Assembly (NCBI RefSeq): GCF_900096585.1
Contig: NZ_FMYH01000002.1
Span: 393,997 to 457,996 of the forward strand
Direction of reading: 5' to 3'
DNA length: 64,000 nucleotides
Source: Sanguibacter gelidistatuariae
GTDB taxonomy: Bacteria > Actinomycetota > Actinomycetes > Actinomycetales > Cellulomonadaceae
The notes beneath the pieces are model-generated. The model made no database searches, was not told the DNA's origin, and saw nothing but the letters and a program-made list of their open reading frames with translations. The translations under genes and the position numbers were made by a program. Position 1 is the first letter of the stretch, and every line of letters starts with the position of its first letter. Below, in pieces: positions 35,312 through 44,421 of the stretch.

Positions 35312-36589
35312 CTACTTGACCCACTCCGGCGCGCGCCGCACGACGTCCCCGATGACCGTGATCGCCGGCGGGCGGACGCCCGCCTCGACCGCGCGGGCGG
35401 CGATGGTCGCCAGGGTGCCGACCGTGGTGCGCTGGCGCGGGCCGTAGCCGTCCTCGATGATCGCGGCCGGCGTCTCGGGGTCGCGGCCGTTGGCGAGCAG
35501 GCCGGCGGTGGTCAGCGGCAGGTGTGCGACGCCCATGAGCAGGACGACGGTGTGGTCGCTCGCGGCCGGCACGCGGCCGACGTCCTCGTGGCCGGTGAGG
35601 ATCGTGAACCCGCGGGACAGCCCGCGGTGGGTCACGGGGATCCCGGCGGCGGCGGGCACCGAGATGGCGCTCGTCACGCCGGGCACGACCTCGACGGGGA
35701 TTCCAGCCGCGACGCACGCGTCGAGCTCCTCGCCGCCGCGGCCGAACACGTAGGGGTCCCCGCCCTTGAGACGCACGACGGCGTAGCCCGCCAGGGCGCG
35801 CTCGACGAGGATCGCGTTGATCTCGTCCTGGGGGATCGGGTGGTGCCCGGACGTCTTGCCGACGTCGATGATCTCGACGTCCGCAGGCAGCTCGTCGAGG
35901 ATCGCCCGTGGCGCCAGCCGGTCGATGACGACGACGTCGGCCGCGGTGATGAGGTTGCGTCCCCGGACGGTGAGCAGGTCGAGCGCGCCCGGCCCGCCGC
36001 CGACCAGGGCGACCGAACCGGTCCTCATCCTGCTCGCGCCGCCCCCAGCAGGACCGTCGCTGCGCGGCGGCGTAGCGCGCACCGGGAGCGTCCCGGTGCG
36101 CAGGCTCGCCTCGATCGCGTCCCGGACACGGATGGACCGGCGCGGGTTGCGGTCGCTGACCGACGCCGACGTCACGGACACGACCGAGTCGCCGACCCGG
36201 GCCACAGCGGGCACCCAGGCGGTTGCGCCCTCGCCGTCGCCGGCGGCCACGCAGAACGTCTGCTGGGCCTCGGCGTCCGCGCTGACCTGCGCGTCGACCG
36301 CCGGGTCGCCCGTGGCGACGTGCACCAGCCAGGCGCCGGCGAGGTCCCCGTGGGCATACTCCCGCCGCTGCTCCCACGCGACAGCGCCCGAGGCGACCAG
36401 CGTCGCCAAGGCCGAGCACGCGCCGGGAGCCACAAGAAACAGGCGAGCACCGGCGTCGGCCAGGGTCTGGGCGCGGCGGGCGGAGACGGGGCCTCCGCCG
36501 ACGAGCACGACCCGGCGGCCGGTGACGCGGAGCCCGAGCGGGAGGATGTCGACGGAGAGCGCGGGGGAGAGCGAGGGCGAGAAGGTCAC
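35312..36589 (-). CDS. cysG: Siroheme synthase: precorrin-2 dehydrogenase fused to uroporphyrinogen-III C-methyltransferase
   Basis: 425 aa. The N-terminal NAD-binding dehydrogenase domain has RRVVLVGGGPVSARRAQTL. The C-terminal SUMT domain begins GSVALVGGGPGALDLLTVRG and has VVRLKGGDPYVFGRGGEE and PGVTSAISVPAAAGIPVTHR. It makes sirohydrochlorin for the chelatase at 31170. The ferrochelatase step is outsourced to CbiX, so this is a two-activity CysG. The GTG at 36589 sits 7 nt after a TAGAGT and has no Shine-Dalgarno sequence. It follows cysN by 17 nt. Confidence 0.92.
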   Translation of the reverse strand: MTFSPSLSPALSVDILPLGLRVTGRRVVLVGGGPVSARRAQTLADAGARLFLVAPGACSALATLVASGAVAWEQRREYAHGDLAGAWLVHVATGDPAVDAQVSADAEAQQTFCVAAGDGEGATAWVPAVARVGDSVVSVTSASVSDRNPRRSIRVRDAIEASLRTGTLPVRATPPRSDGPAGGGASRMRTGSVALVGGGPGALDLLTVRGRNLITAADVVVIDRLAPRAILDELPADVEIIDVGKTSGHHPIPQDEINAILVERALAGYAVVRLKGGDPYVFGRGGEELDACVAAGIPVEVVPGVTSAISVPAAAGIPVTHRGLSRGFTILTGHEDVGRVPAASDHTVVLLMGVAHLPLTTAGLLANGRDPETPAAIIEDGYGPRQRTTVGTLATIAARAVEAGVRPPAITVIGDVVRRAPEWVK

Positions 36590-36596
36590 GAGCCAG

Positions 36597-36602
36597 ACTC
36601 TA
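36597..36602 (-). promoter_or_regulatory. -10-like box 7 nt before cysG
   Basis: Minus-strand TAGAGT at 36602-36597, then CTGGCTC, then GTG. It allows a separate leaderless cysG transcript within the cys operon. Confidence 0.45.
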
Positions 36603-36606
36603 ACGG

Positions 36607-37946
<1,340 letters not shown>

Positions 37947-37947
<1 letters not shown>

Positions 37948-38909
37948 CAGAAGTACCCAACCTTCTTGCGGTCTTCCATGGCGGCCTCAGAGATGCGGTC
38001 GTCGGCGCGGGTCGCGCCGCGCTCGGTGATGCGGGTCGCGGCGACCTCGGTGATGACAGCCGCGACGTCGGCGGCGTCGGACTCGACCGCGCCGGTGCAC
38101 GACATGTCGCCCACCGTGCGGTAGCGCACCTGCTCGGTGATGACGGCTTCGCCCTCGCGGGGCTGGGAGTAGGGCCCGACGGTGAGCAGCATGCCGTCGC
38201 GCTCGAAGACCTCGCGCTGGTGGGCGTAGTACAGCGAGGGGAGTTCGATGTTCTCGCGCTCGATGTAGCGCCAGATGTCCAGCTCGGTCCAGTTGCTCAG
38301 CGGGAAGGCACGCACGTGCTCACCCGGACGGTGGCGGCCGTTGTACAGGTTCCACAGCTCGGGGCGCTGGTTGCGCGGGTCCCACTGGCCGAACTCGTCG
38401 CGCAGGGAGAGCACGCGCTCCTTGGCGCGGGCCTTCTCCTCGTCGCGGCGGGCCCCGCCGAACAGCGCGTCGAACTTGTGGGCGGCGATCGCGTCGAGCA
38501 GCGGCTGGGTCTGCAGCGGGTTGCGCGTCCCGTCGGCGCGCTCGCTGAGCCGGCCGTCGTCGAGGTAGTCCTGGACGGAGGCGACCTCGAGGCGGGCGCC
38601 GAGGCGGGCGACCGTGGCATCGCGGAAGGCGAGCACCTCGGGGAAGTTGTGCCCGGTGTCCACGTGCAGCAGCGGGAAGGGCACGGGCGCGGGCCAGAAC
38701 GCCTTCTCGGCGAGGTGCAGCATGACGACGGAGTCCTTGCCGCCGCTGAACAGCAGCGCGGGACGCTCGAACTCGGCCACCACCTCACGGATGATGTGGA
38801 TGCCCTCGCTCTCCAGGGACTCGAGCTGACTGAGTCGGCGCTCGGGTGCGGCTGCTTCGGCAGCGGCCACGGCGGTGGCGGCAGTGGTAGTGACGTCGGT
38901 GACAGTCAT
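37947..38909 (-). CDS. cysD: Sulfate adenylyltransferase, catalytic subunit
   Basis: 320 aa. Makes adenosine 5'-phosphosulfate from sulfate and ATP. PP-loop ALLFSGGKDSVVMLHLAEKA; further family blocks LLHVDTGHNFPEVLAFRD and GARRDEEKARAKERVLS; the C-terminus ends EDRKKVGYF. The ATG at 38909 overlaps the cysH stop (ATGA). An upstream in-frame ATG at 38924 is less likely. Confidence 0.96.
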
Positions 38910-39748
38910 ACGTGGAGCCCACATTCGGTCTTGTCGAGTCCGGACCAGCGTCCGGAGCGGGGGTCTTCGCCGGGGGCGACGCGCTTGGTGCAGGGTGCGC
39001 AGCCGATCGACGGGTAGCCGTCGTTCAGCAGCGGGTTGAGGATCACCTGGTGCTGAGCCGCGTAGGCGAGCAGGTCATCGAAGGTCCAGGCCGCGAAGGG
39101 GTTGATCTTCACGAGGCCGTTCTTCCCGTCCCAGGTGACCAGGGGAGTCGTGGTACGGGTGGGCGCCTCGTCGCGGCGCACGCCGGTGACCCACAGCTCG
39201 TAGCCGGCGAGGGTCCGCTGCAGGGGCTCCACCTTGCGCATGGCGCAGCACGCGGCCGCGTCGCGGGAGAAGAGGTCCTTGCCATGGACGGCATCTTGCT
39301 CGGAGACGGTGAGCCGGGGCAGCACGTCGACGATGGTCACGTCCATCTGCTGGGCGACGGCGTCCCGGGTGCCGATCGTCTCGGCGAAGTGGTACCCGGT
39401 CTCCAGGAACAGCACGTCCACCCAGGGGGCGGCCGCGGCGACCAGGTGCGGGAGCACGGCGTCGGCCATCGAGCAGGCGACGGCGATCGAGTGGCCGAAC
39501 TCGCGGGCGGCCCACGCCACGACCTGCTCGGCCGTGGCCTCGTCGGGGGCGCCCAGGCCGGACCCGTGCAGCTCGGCCGCGCCGCGCTCGACGATCTCCT
39601 GGAGCTCGGCGTCGCTGCGCTTGGGGCGGGCGTTCGCCGCACGGTCGGCAGTGTGGGCGTCCCGTGATGCGGTGCGCGACGCCGTGCGCGCCTTGGCAGC
39701 GGCGCGCAGCGAGGCGAGCGGGTCGGTGCTGATCGGGGTGGTGCTCAC
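38906..39748 (-). CDS. cysH: Adenylylsulfate (APS) reductase, iron-sulfur type
   Basis: 280 aa. Reduces APS to sulfite with thioredoxin. The [4Fe-4S] ligand pattern typical of APS rather than PAPS reductases is present: CC in RDAAACCAMRKVEPL and CxxC in YPSIGCAPCTKRV. The C-terminal catalytic Cys lies in KTECGLHV. The GTG at 39748 has GGAGG 7 nt upstream and overlaps the sulfite reductase stop. An in-frame upstream start at 39781 would add only non-conserved residues. Confidence 0.94.
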   Translation of the reverse strand: MSTTPISTDPLASLRAAAKARTASRTASRDAHTADRAANARPKRSDAELQEIVERGAAELHGSGLGAPDEATAEQVVAWAAREFGHSIAVACSMADAVLPHLVAAAAPWVDVLFLETGYHFAETIGTRDAVAQQMDVTIVDVLPRLTVSEQDAVHGKDLFSRDAAACCAMRKVEPLQRTLAGYELWVTGVRRDEAPTRTTTPLVTWDGKNGLVKINPFAAWTFDDLLAYAAQHQVILNPLLNDGYPSIGCAPCTKRVAPGEDPRSGRWSGLDKTECGLHV

Positions 39749-41466
39749 AGGAGCGCCTCCTCGTCCGCGGTCGCGGCCCACTCCGCGAAGGACTCCTCGC
39801 CGGCGCGCTCGGACTCGAAGCGGCGCACGACGCGCTCGACGTAGTCGGGCAGATTTGCAGTCGTGACCTTGAGCCCGCGGACCGTCCGCCCCATGCCGGC
39901 CTCGGTGCGGTCCTGGTTGGCCAGCCCGCCGCCCAGGTGCACCTGGAAGCCCGGCTCCTGCTCGCCGTCGTCGTTCATGACGAGCTGGCCCTTGAGGCCG
40001 ATGTCCGCGGTCTGGATGCGGGCGCAGGAGTTGGGGCAGCCGTTGATGTGCAACGTGATCGGCTTGAGCCGGGTGATGTCGCCGAGGCGCTCCTCGAGCG
40101 TGTCGATGGCGACCTTCGCGGTCTCCTTCGTCTCCACGATCGCGAGCTTGCAGTACTCGATGCCGGTGCAGGCGATCGTCGAGCGGCGGAAGTTGCTCGG
40201 CTCGGCCTCCAGGCCCAGGGCGCGCAGGCTGGTCACGACGCCGGCGACCTCGGCCGGGGGCACGTCGAGGACAAGGAGCTTCTGGTGCGGGGTGAGCCGG
40301 ACGCGCTCGGAGCCGACCGACTCGGCGAGGTCGGCGACCGCGGCCAGGGTCGAGCCCGAGACCCGGCCGACGTAGGGCGCCGCGCCGACGTAGAAGTTCC
40401 CGTCCTTCTGCTCGTGCACGCCGACGTGGTCGCCGGGGCTCGTGGGGCGCGGGGCGGGCGGGCCGTCGGGGAGCTTGTACCCGAGGTACTCGTCCTCGAG
40501 GATCTGGCGGAACTTCGCAGGTCCCCAGTCCGCCAGCAGGAACTTCAGGCGGGCCTTGTTGCGCAGCCGGCGGTAGCCGTAGTCGCGGAATATGCGCACG
40601 ACGCCGTGCCAGACGTCAGGCGCCTGCTCGGCCGTGACGAAGGCGCCGAGGCGCTCGCCGAGGCGGGGGTTGGCGCTCAGTCCGCCGGCGACCCACAGGT
40701 CGAAGCCGATGCCGAGGTCGGGGTGGGTCAGGGCGACCAGGCCGATGTCGTTGATCTCGTGGACGACGTCCTGACTGGGGTGGCCGGTCACGGCGGTCTT
40801 GAACTTGCGGGGGAGGTTGGCGAGCTCGGGGATGCCGATGTACTTCTCGGTGATCGCGTCGATGATCGGCGTCGGGTCGATCAGCTCGTCCTTGGCGATG
40901 CCGGCGACAGGGCTGCCGAGCACGACGCGGGGAACGTCGCCGCAGGCCTCGGTGGTCTGCAGGTTCACGGCCTCGAGGCGGCGCCAGATCTCCGGGACGT
41001 CCTCGACCTCGATCCAGTGCAGCTGGATGTTCTGGCGGTCGGTGATGTCCGCGGTGTCGCGGCCGAACTCGGTCGAGATCTCGGCGATGACGCGCAGCTG
41101 CTCGGTGGTCAGGCCGCCGCCGTCGATGCGCACCCGGAGCATGAAGTAGCGGTCCTCGAGCTCGTGCGGCTCGAGCTGGGCGGTACGCCCGCCGTCGATC
41201 CCGGGCTTGCGCTGGGTGTACAGGCCCCACCAGCGGAAGCGGCCGTGCAGGTCGTCATCGGTGATCGAGTCGAAACCGTCGCGGGAGTAGATCGTCTCGA
41301 TGCGCTCGCGGACGGAGAGCCCACCGTCCTCCTGCTTCCACTTCTCGTTGCCGTTGAGCGGCTCCTTGCCGTCCACGGCCCACTGGCCGTTGGGGCGGGC
41401 GGCGCGCGCGGGGCGGGCCGGGGCTGGAGTGGCGAGCTCGGCCGTGGGGGCGGTCGACGGCGACAT
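39745..41466 (-). CDS. Ferredoxin-type assimilatory sulfite reductase (siroheme, 4Fe-4S)
   Basis: 573 aa. Six-electron reduction of sulfite to sulfide. Duplicated ferrodoxin-like halves; the siroheme/cluster ligands are in ACTGIEYCKLAIVETKE and HINGCPNSCARIQ, four Cys in the C-x5-C...C-x3-C arrangement. In the N-terminal half are DITDRQNIQLHWIE and TTEACGDVPRVVLGSP. It is first in the cysI-H-D-N-G order, and every junction overlaps or is separated by <20 nt. Behind a ~230-nt leader carrying a poly-Cys ORF. Nitrite reductase is the alternative in this superfamily, but the cys neighbours decide. Confidence 0.94.
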   Translation of the reverse strand: MSPSTAPTAELATPAPARPARAARPNGQWAVDGKEPLNGNEKWKQEDGGLSVRERIETIYSRDGFDSITDDDLHGRFRWWGLYTQRKPGIDGGRTAQLEPHELEDRYFMLRVRIDGGGLTTEQLRVIAEISTEFGRDTADITDRQNIQLHWIEVEDVPEIWRRLEAVNLQTTEACGDVPRVVLGSPVAGIAKDELIDPTPIIDAITEKYIGIPELANLPRKFKTAVTGHPSQDVVHEINDIGLVALTHPDLGIGFDLWVAGGLSANPRLGERLGAFVTAEQAPDVWHGVVRIFRDYGYRRLRNKARLKFLLADWGPAKFRQILEDEYLGYKLPDGPPAPRPTSPGDHVGVHEQKDGNFYVGAAPYVGRVSGSTLAAVADLAESVGSERVRLTPHQKLLVLDVPPAEVAGVVTSLRALGLEAEPSNFRRSTIACTGIEYCKLAIVETKETAKVAIDTLEERLGDITRLKPITLHINGCPNSCARIQTADIGLKGQLVMNDDGEQEPGFQVHLGGGLANQDRTEAGMGRTVRGLKVTTANLPDYVERVVRRFESERAGEESFAEWAATADEEALL

Positions 41467-41606
41467 GATGACTTCCTCGGGATCGTCGTGGGCGCGAGGG
41501 TCGCCGGGAGGTCAGCGGAAGCGACCGGAGGGGCGGGGGAACCTCACGCGCCCTGGTCTGTGGTGCCCAGCGGGATGGAATCCGGGAGGGCAGGTTCAGG
41601 CGCGAA
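41467..41606 (-). promoter_or_regulatory. Attenuator-like leader RNA between the poly-Cys ORF and sulfite reductase
   Basis: 140 nt, no ORF. Segment 1 CGCGCC (41604-41599) starts 2 nt after the leader ORF stop. Segment 2 GGGCGCG (41553-41547) can pair with segment 1 or with segment 3 CGCGCCC (41496-41490). Inside 2:3, GGTCGC and GCGACC form another stem. The ribosome site GAGGAAG (41478-41472) is complementary to CTTCC at 41521-41517. The pairing options fit a ribosome-position switch; the fold itself is inference. Confidence 0.55.
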
Positions 41607-41696
41607 TCAACAACAGCAACAACAGGTGCTGCTGGGGGCGCACGTCGTCAGGGCGCGACGGGAGGTCGCTTCCTGGGTGCTCCGAGCCGTGGTCAT
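41607..41696 (-). CDS. Poly-cysteine leader peptide (putative cysteine attenuator ORF)
   Basis: 29 codons: it begins MTTARSTQEATSRRALTTC and ends with PSST followed by five consecutive Cys codons and TGA. Cys is normally one of the rarest residues, so five in a row directly before a stop, in front of the cysteine-making operon, is very unlikely to be chance. Leaderless poly-Cys short ORFs are known cysteine-responsive attenuators in mycobacteria. When Cys-tRNA is scarce the ribosome should stall on the Cys run and change folding of the leader RNA downstream. The ATG lies 7 nt after a TACCGT box and lacks a Shine-Dalgarno sequence. Confidence 0.85.
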   Translation of the reverse strand: MTTARSTQEATSRRALTTCAPSSTCCCCC

Positions 41697-41703
41697 GTCG
41701 ACG

Positions 41704-41709
41704 ACGGTA
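41704..41709 (-). promoter_or_regulatory. -10 box of the leaderless promoter of the sulfate operon leader
   Basis: TACCGT on the minus strand, 7 nt before the leader ATG. A -35-like TCGACA (5 of 6 to TTGACA) lies 18 nt upstream. Confidence 0.65.
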
Positions 41710-41830
41710 CGTGCCAATTCGGGCGCCTGTCGAGGGTGTCCGCATGTTGGTCCCGTGTGTCGAAATCTGAGATGGGCGTTTTCCCTGGTCGCGCCACGCC
41801 GGTCTGGTTGTCGACCCGGTGTCACAAAAC

Positions 41831-41836
41831 TACGAT
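41831..41836 (+). promoter_or_regulatory. -10 box of a probable leaderless promoter (41843 gene)
   Basis: TACGAT, then GCAGGC, then ATG 41843. It favours this ATG over the upstream GTG 41819. Confidence 0.6.
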
Positions 41837-41842
41837 GCAGGC

Positions 41843-42193
41843 ATGGAATTCCTCTATCACGTGTTCACGGTCCTGCACTTCGTCGGCTGGGCCATCGTCC
41901 TGGGCGGCTACTTCGTCTCGATGCGGACGCCGGGCCTGAACAAGGGCGTGTTCCACGGCGCCGCGACGGCCGCCGTCTCGGGCATCCTCATGGTCGGCGT
42001 GGCCGAGATGGGCGGCCTGTGGGACGACGGCGGACCGTCGATGGGCAAGATCGGCGTGAAGCTTGTCATCGCGGTCATCATCGCGATCCTTGCCTTCCTC
42101 GCGGTGAAGAAGGGCGACAAGGTCACCCCTGCGCTCAAGCACTCGATCGGCGCGCTGACGCTGGTCAACATCATCGTCGCGGTGTTCGTCTGA
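41843..42193 (+). CDS. Small four-helix membrane protein, unknown function
   Basis: 116 aa, almost entirely hydrophobic with about four helices: FLYHVFTVLHFVGWAIVLGG, GAATAAVSGILMVGVAEMGG, IGVKLVIAVIIAILAFLAV and SIGALTLVNIIVAVFV. His residues in helix 1 (YHVFTVLHF) could be heme or metal ligands, but no known family motif was identified. It starts just 134 nt from the divergent sulfate operon promoter. Function unknown. Confidence 0.8.
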   Translation: MEFLYHVFTVLHFVGWAIVLGGYFVSMRTPGLNKGVFHGAATAAVSGILMVGVAEMGGLWDDGGPSMGKIGVKLVIAVIIAILAFLAVKKGDKVTPALKHSIGALTLVNIIVAVFV

Positions 42194-42204
42194 GCAGGTC
42201 CGGC

Positions 42205-42210
42205 TAGTCT
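42205..42210 (+). promoter_or_regulatory. -10 box of a probable leaderless promoter (DUF456 gene)
   Basis: TAGTCT, 7 nt, GTG 42218; no Shine-Dalgarno sequence. Confidence 0.6.
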
Positions 42211-42217
42211 GTCCGGC

Positions 42218-42700
42218 GTGAGCGCAGCCCAGGAGATCGTCGTCGGCGTCGTCATCCTCCTGGGGATCGTCGGCGGCACCACCCAGCTCGTTCCGGGCGG
42301 GCTGATCGTCCTCGGCGCGATCCTCGTCTGGACCCTCATGACCGGGGGAGCGCTCGCCTGGCTCGTCCTCGCCTTCGCGGTGGTCGCGATCGTGGGCTCC
42401 GGCGTCGTCAAGTACGTCTTCGCCGGGCGGCACATGAACCGCGCCGAGGTGCCCGCCTCGACCCTCGTCGTCGGCATGGTCGCCGGTGTCGTCGGGTTCT
42501 TCGTCATCCCGGTCGTCGGGCTGTTCGTGGGCTTCGTCGGCGGCATCTATGTGTGCGAGCTGTCCCGGCGCCGCGACCACGCGCTTGCCTGGACGGCGAC
42601 CAGGGCGGCGCTCGCGGCCACCGGTCTGACGATCCTCGTCGAGCTCGCGGGATCGCTCGTGGCGGGCGGCACCTGGCTGCTGGCGGTCGTGCTCGGCTGA
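42218..42700 (+). CDS. DUF456 membrane protein
   Basis: 160 aa with four to five helices and the repeated Gly-rich pattern of DUF456: [22 protein letters not shown] at the N-terminus and [20 protein letters not shown] in the middle. The pattern resembles a glycine-zipper membrane element. Function is unknown. It ends 67 nt before the chemoreceptor start. Confidence 0.85.
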   Translation: MSAAQEIVVGVVILLGIVGGTTQLVPGGLIVLGAILVWTLMTGGALAWLVLAFAVVAIVGSGVVKYVFAGRHMNRAEVPASTLVVGMVAGVVGFFVIPVVGLFVGFVGGIYVCELSRRRDHALAWTATRAALAATGLTILVELAGSLVAGGTWLLAVVLG

Positions 42701-42724
42701 GACACTCATGACCCTCGCGCGGTG

Positions 42725-42732
42725 GCCGATAG
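42725..42732 (+). promoter_or_regulatory. Possible flagellar-sigma (sigma-28 type) -10 element
   Basis: GCCGATAG, one base from the FliA -10 consensus GCCGATAA, 36 nt before ATG 42768 of the chemoreceptor. The TAAA-type -35 is not evident, so this is weak. Confidence 0.3.
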
Positions 42733-42767
42733 AGGACTCAACGTCCCTGCGACTTCTGCGAGTGCCA

Positions 42768-44351
42768 ATGCTGTCACGCCTGAGCTCCACGTCCATCATG
42801 ACCCGCCTGGTCGTCATCGTCGCCGTCTCCGCCCTGGGGATGGCCCTTCTTGCGGTCATCGCCTCGAGCGTGGCGCGCGACCGAATCATGACCGAACGGC
42901 AGGCGGCGACCCGGGCCGTCGTGGAGACCGCCGCCGGGATCGTCTCCTTCTACGGTGACCAGGCGTCCTCGGGGGAGATGACCACGACCGAAGCCCAGAC
43001 CGCGGCCATCGCCGCAGTCGGCGCGCTGCGGTACGCGGGCGCGGAGTACTTCTGGATCAACGACGAGACGCCGGCGATGATCATGCATCCGATCAAGCCC
43101 GAGATGGACGGGACCGACCTGTCCGCGAACGCCGACCCCGACGGCAAGCTGCTCTTCGTGGAGATGGTCCGGGTGGTCCAGGCGGACGGGGCCGGATTTG
43201 TCGACTACCAGTGGCCAAAGCCGGGCTCCGACTCGCCCCAGCCGAAGATCTCCTACGTCCAGGGCTACGAGCCGTGGGGATGGGTCATCGGCTCCGGCGT
43301 CTACGTCGACGGCGTGCAGGGCGCAGCGCTGGCCGACGCGGGGAAAGTGCTGCTCGCCGCGGCGGGGCTGACGCTGCTCAGCGCGGGTGTCGGCGTCGTC
43401 ATCGCCCGCTCGATCGTGCGGCCGATCCGCCGCGCCGCCCAGGTCCTCGCCTCGGGCGACCTGCACGTGCGCCTTGACCCCGGTCGCGGGAAGACCGAGC
43501 TCGAGCATCTTGCGGAGGCGCTCAACGCGACGCTCGACAGATCCTCCTCGATCGCCCAAGAGGTCTCGACGGTCGCCGCGCACCTGGAGTCCGCCGCCTC
43601 CCAGCTGCTGCGCAGCGGGGACGAGATGACCGTGGCCTCCCGGGTCACGGCCGAGCAGACCTCGCAGGTGACCGACTCGGCCATGGGCGTCAGTGCCGGG
43701 ATCGACTCCGTGGCCGCCGGCACGCACCAGATGGGCGCCTCGATCTCGGAGATCGCCCGCAACGCCAACCTCGTGGCGAAGATCGCCTCGGACGCGGTGA
43801 CCGCGGCCGAGGCCACGAACCGCACGGTGACCGAGCTGGGGGAGTCCTCCGCGCAGATCAGCACGGTCGTCAAGGTCATCACGTCGATCGCCGCGCAGAC
43901 GAACCTGCTCGCCCTCAACGCCACGATCGAGGCGGCTCGGGCCGGAGACGCCGGCAAGGGCTTCGCGGTCGTGGCGAGCGAGGTCAAGGAGCTGGCCCAG
44001 GAGACGGCTCGCGCGACCGGTGGGATCTCCACGCGGGTCGACGCGATCCAGGCTGCCGTCGAGCAGGCCGCGGGGGAGATCACCCAGATCTCTTCGATCA
44101 TCGGCCAGATCAACGACCTCCAGGTGACGATCGCCGGGGCGGTCGAGGAGCAGACGGCGACGACGTCGGCCATGGCGCAGACGGTCTCCTCGGTCGCCGA
44201 CGGCGGCCGCAGCATCGCGGAGTCCCTGCGCGGGATCCAGGAGTCCTCCCAGACGACCTCCGGCGAGATCGACGCGATCCGCTCGGCGGCCTCCGAGCTC
44301 GCGGCCACGTCGCGCCAGCTGCAGTCGACGGTGACCGCCTTCTCGTCGTGA
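42768..44351 (+). CDS. Methyl-accepting chemotaxis protein with single Cache sensor
   Basis: 527 aa. Helix 1 at ~10-33 ([24 protein letters not shown]). Extracellular sCache_2-type domain with [32 protein letters not shown] and [17 protein letters not shown]. Helix 2, a HAMP domain ([22 protein letters not shown]), and the signalling hairpin with its tip [37 protein letters not shown] follow. No C-terminal CheR-binding pentapeptide. ATG 42708 would add 20 residues but has no ribosome site, and it lies upstream of the possible sigma-28 box. Ligand probably a small organic acid, by family only. Confidence 0.92.
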   Translation: MLSRLSSTSIMTRLVVIVAVSALGMALLAVIASSVARDRIMTERQAATRAVVETAAGIVSFYGDQASSGEMTTTEAQTAAIAAVGALRYAGAEYFWINDETPAMIMHPIKPEMDGTDLSANADPDGKLLFVEMVRVVQADGAGFVDYQWPKPGSDSPQPKISYVQGYEPWGWVIGSGVYVDGVQGAALADAGKVLLAAAGLTLLSAGVGVVIARSIVRPIRRAAQVLASGDLHVRLDPGRGKTELEHLAEALNATLDRSSSIAQEVSTVAAHLESAASQLLRSGDEMTVASRVTAEQTSQVTDSAMGVSAGIDSVAAGTHQMGASISEIARNANLVAKIASDAVTAAEATNRTVTELGESSAQISTVVKVITSIAAQTNLLALNATIEAARAGDAGKGFAVVASEVKELAQETARATGGISTRVDAIQAAVEQAAGEITQISSIIGQINDLQVTIAGAVEEQTATTSAMAQTVSSVADGGRSIAESLRGIQESSQTTSGEIDAIRSAASELAATSRQLQSTVTAFSS

Positions 44352-44406
44352 GCACGTCCCCGCCGTCGTACCGGCCCGTCTGGGTCTGGCTGTCGGTGGG
44401 GACGCT

Positions 44407-44412
44407 TAGGCT
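44407..44412 (+). promoter_or_regulatory. -10-like box 9 nt before pcrA
   Basis: TAGGCT, 9 nt, ATG 44422. Near-leaderless; a GGGTGGG precedes the ATG but is not a good Shine-Dalgarno sequence. Confidence 0.45.
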
Positions 44413-44421
44413 GGGTGGGCT

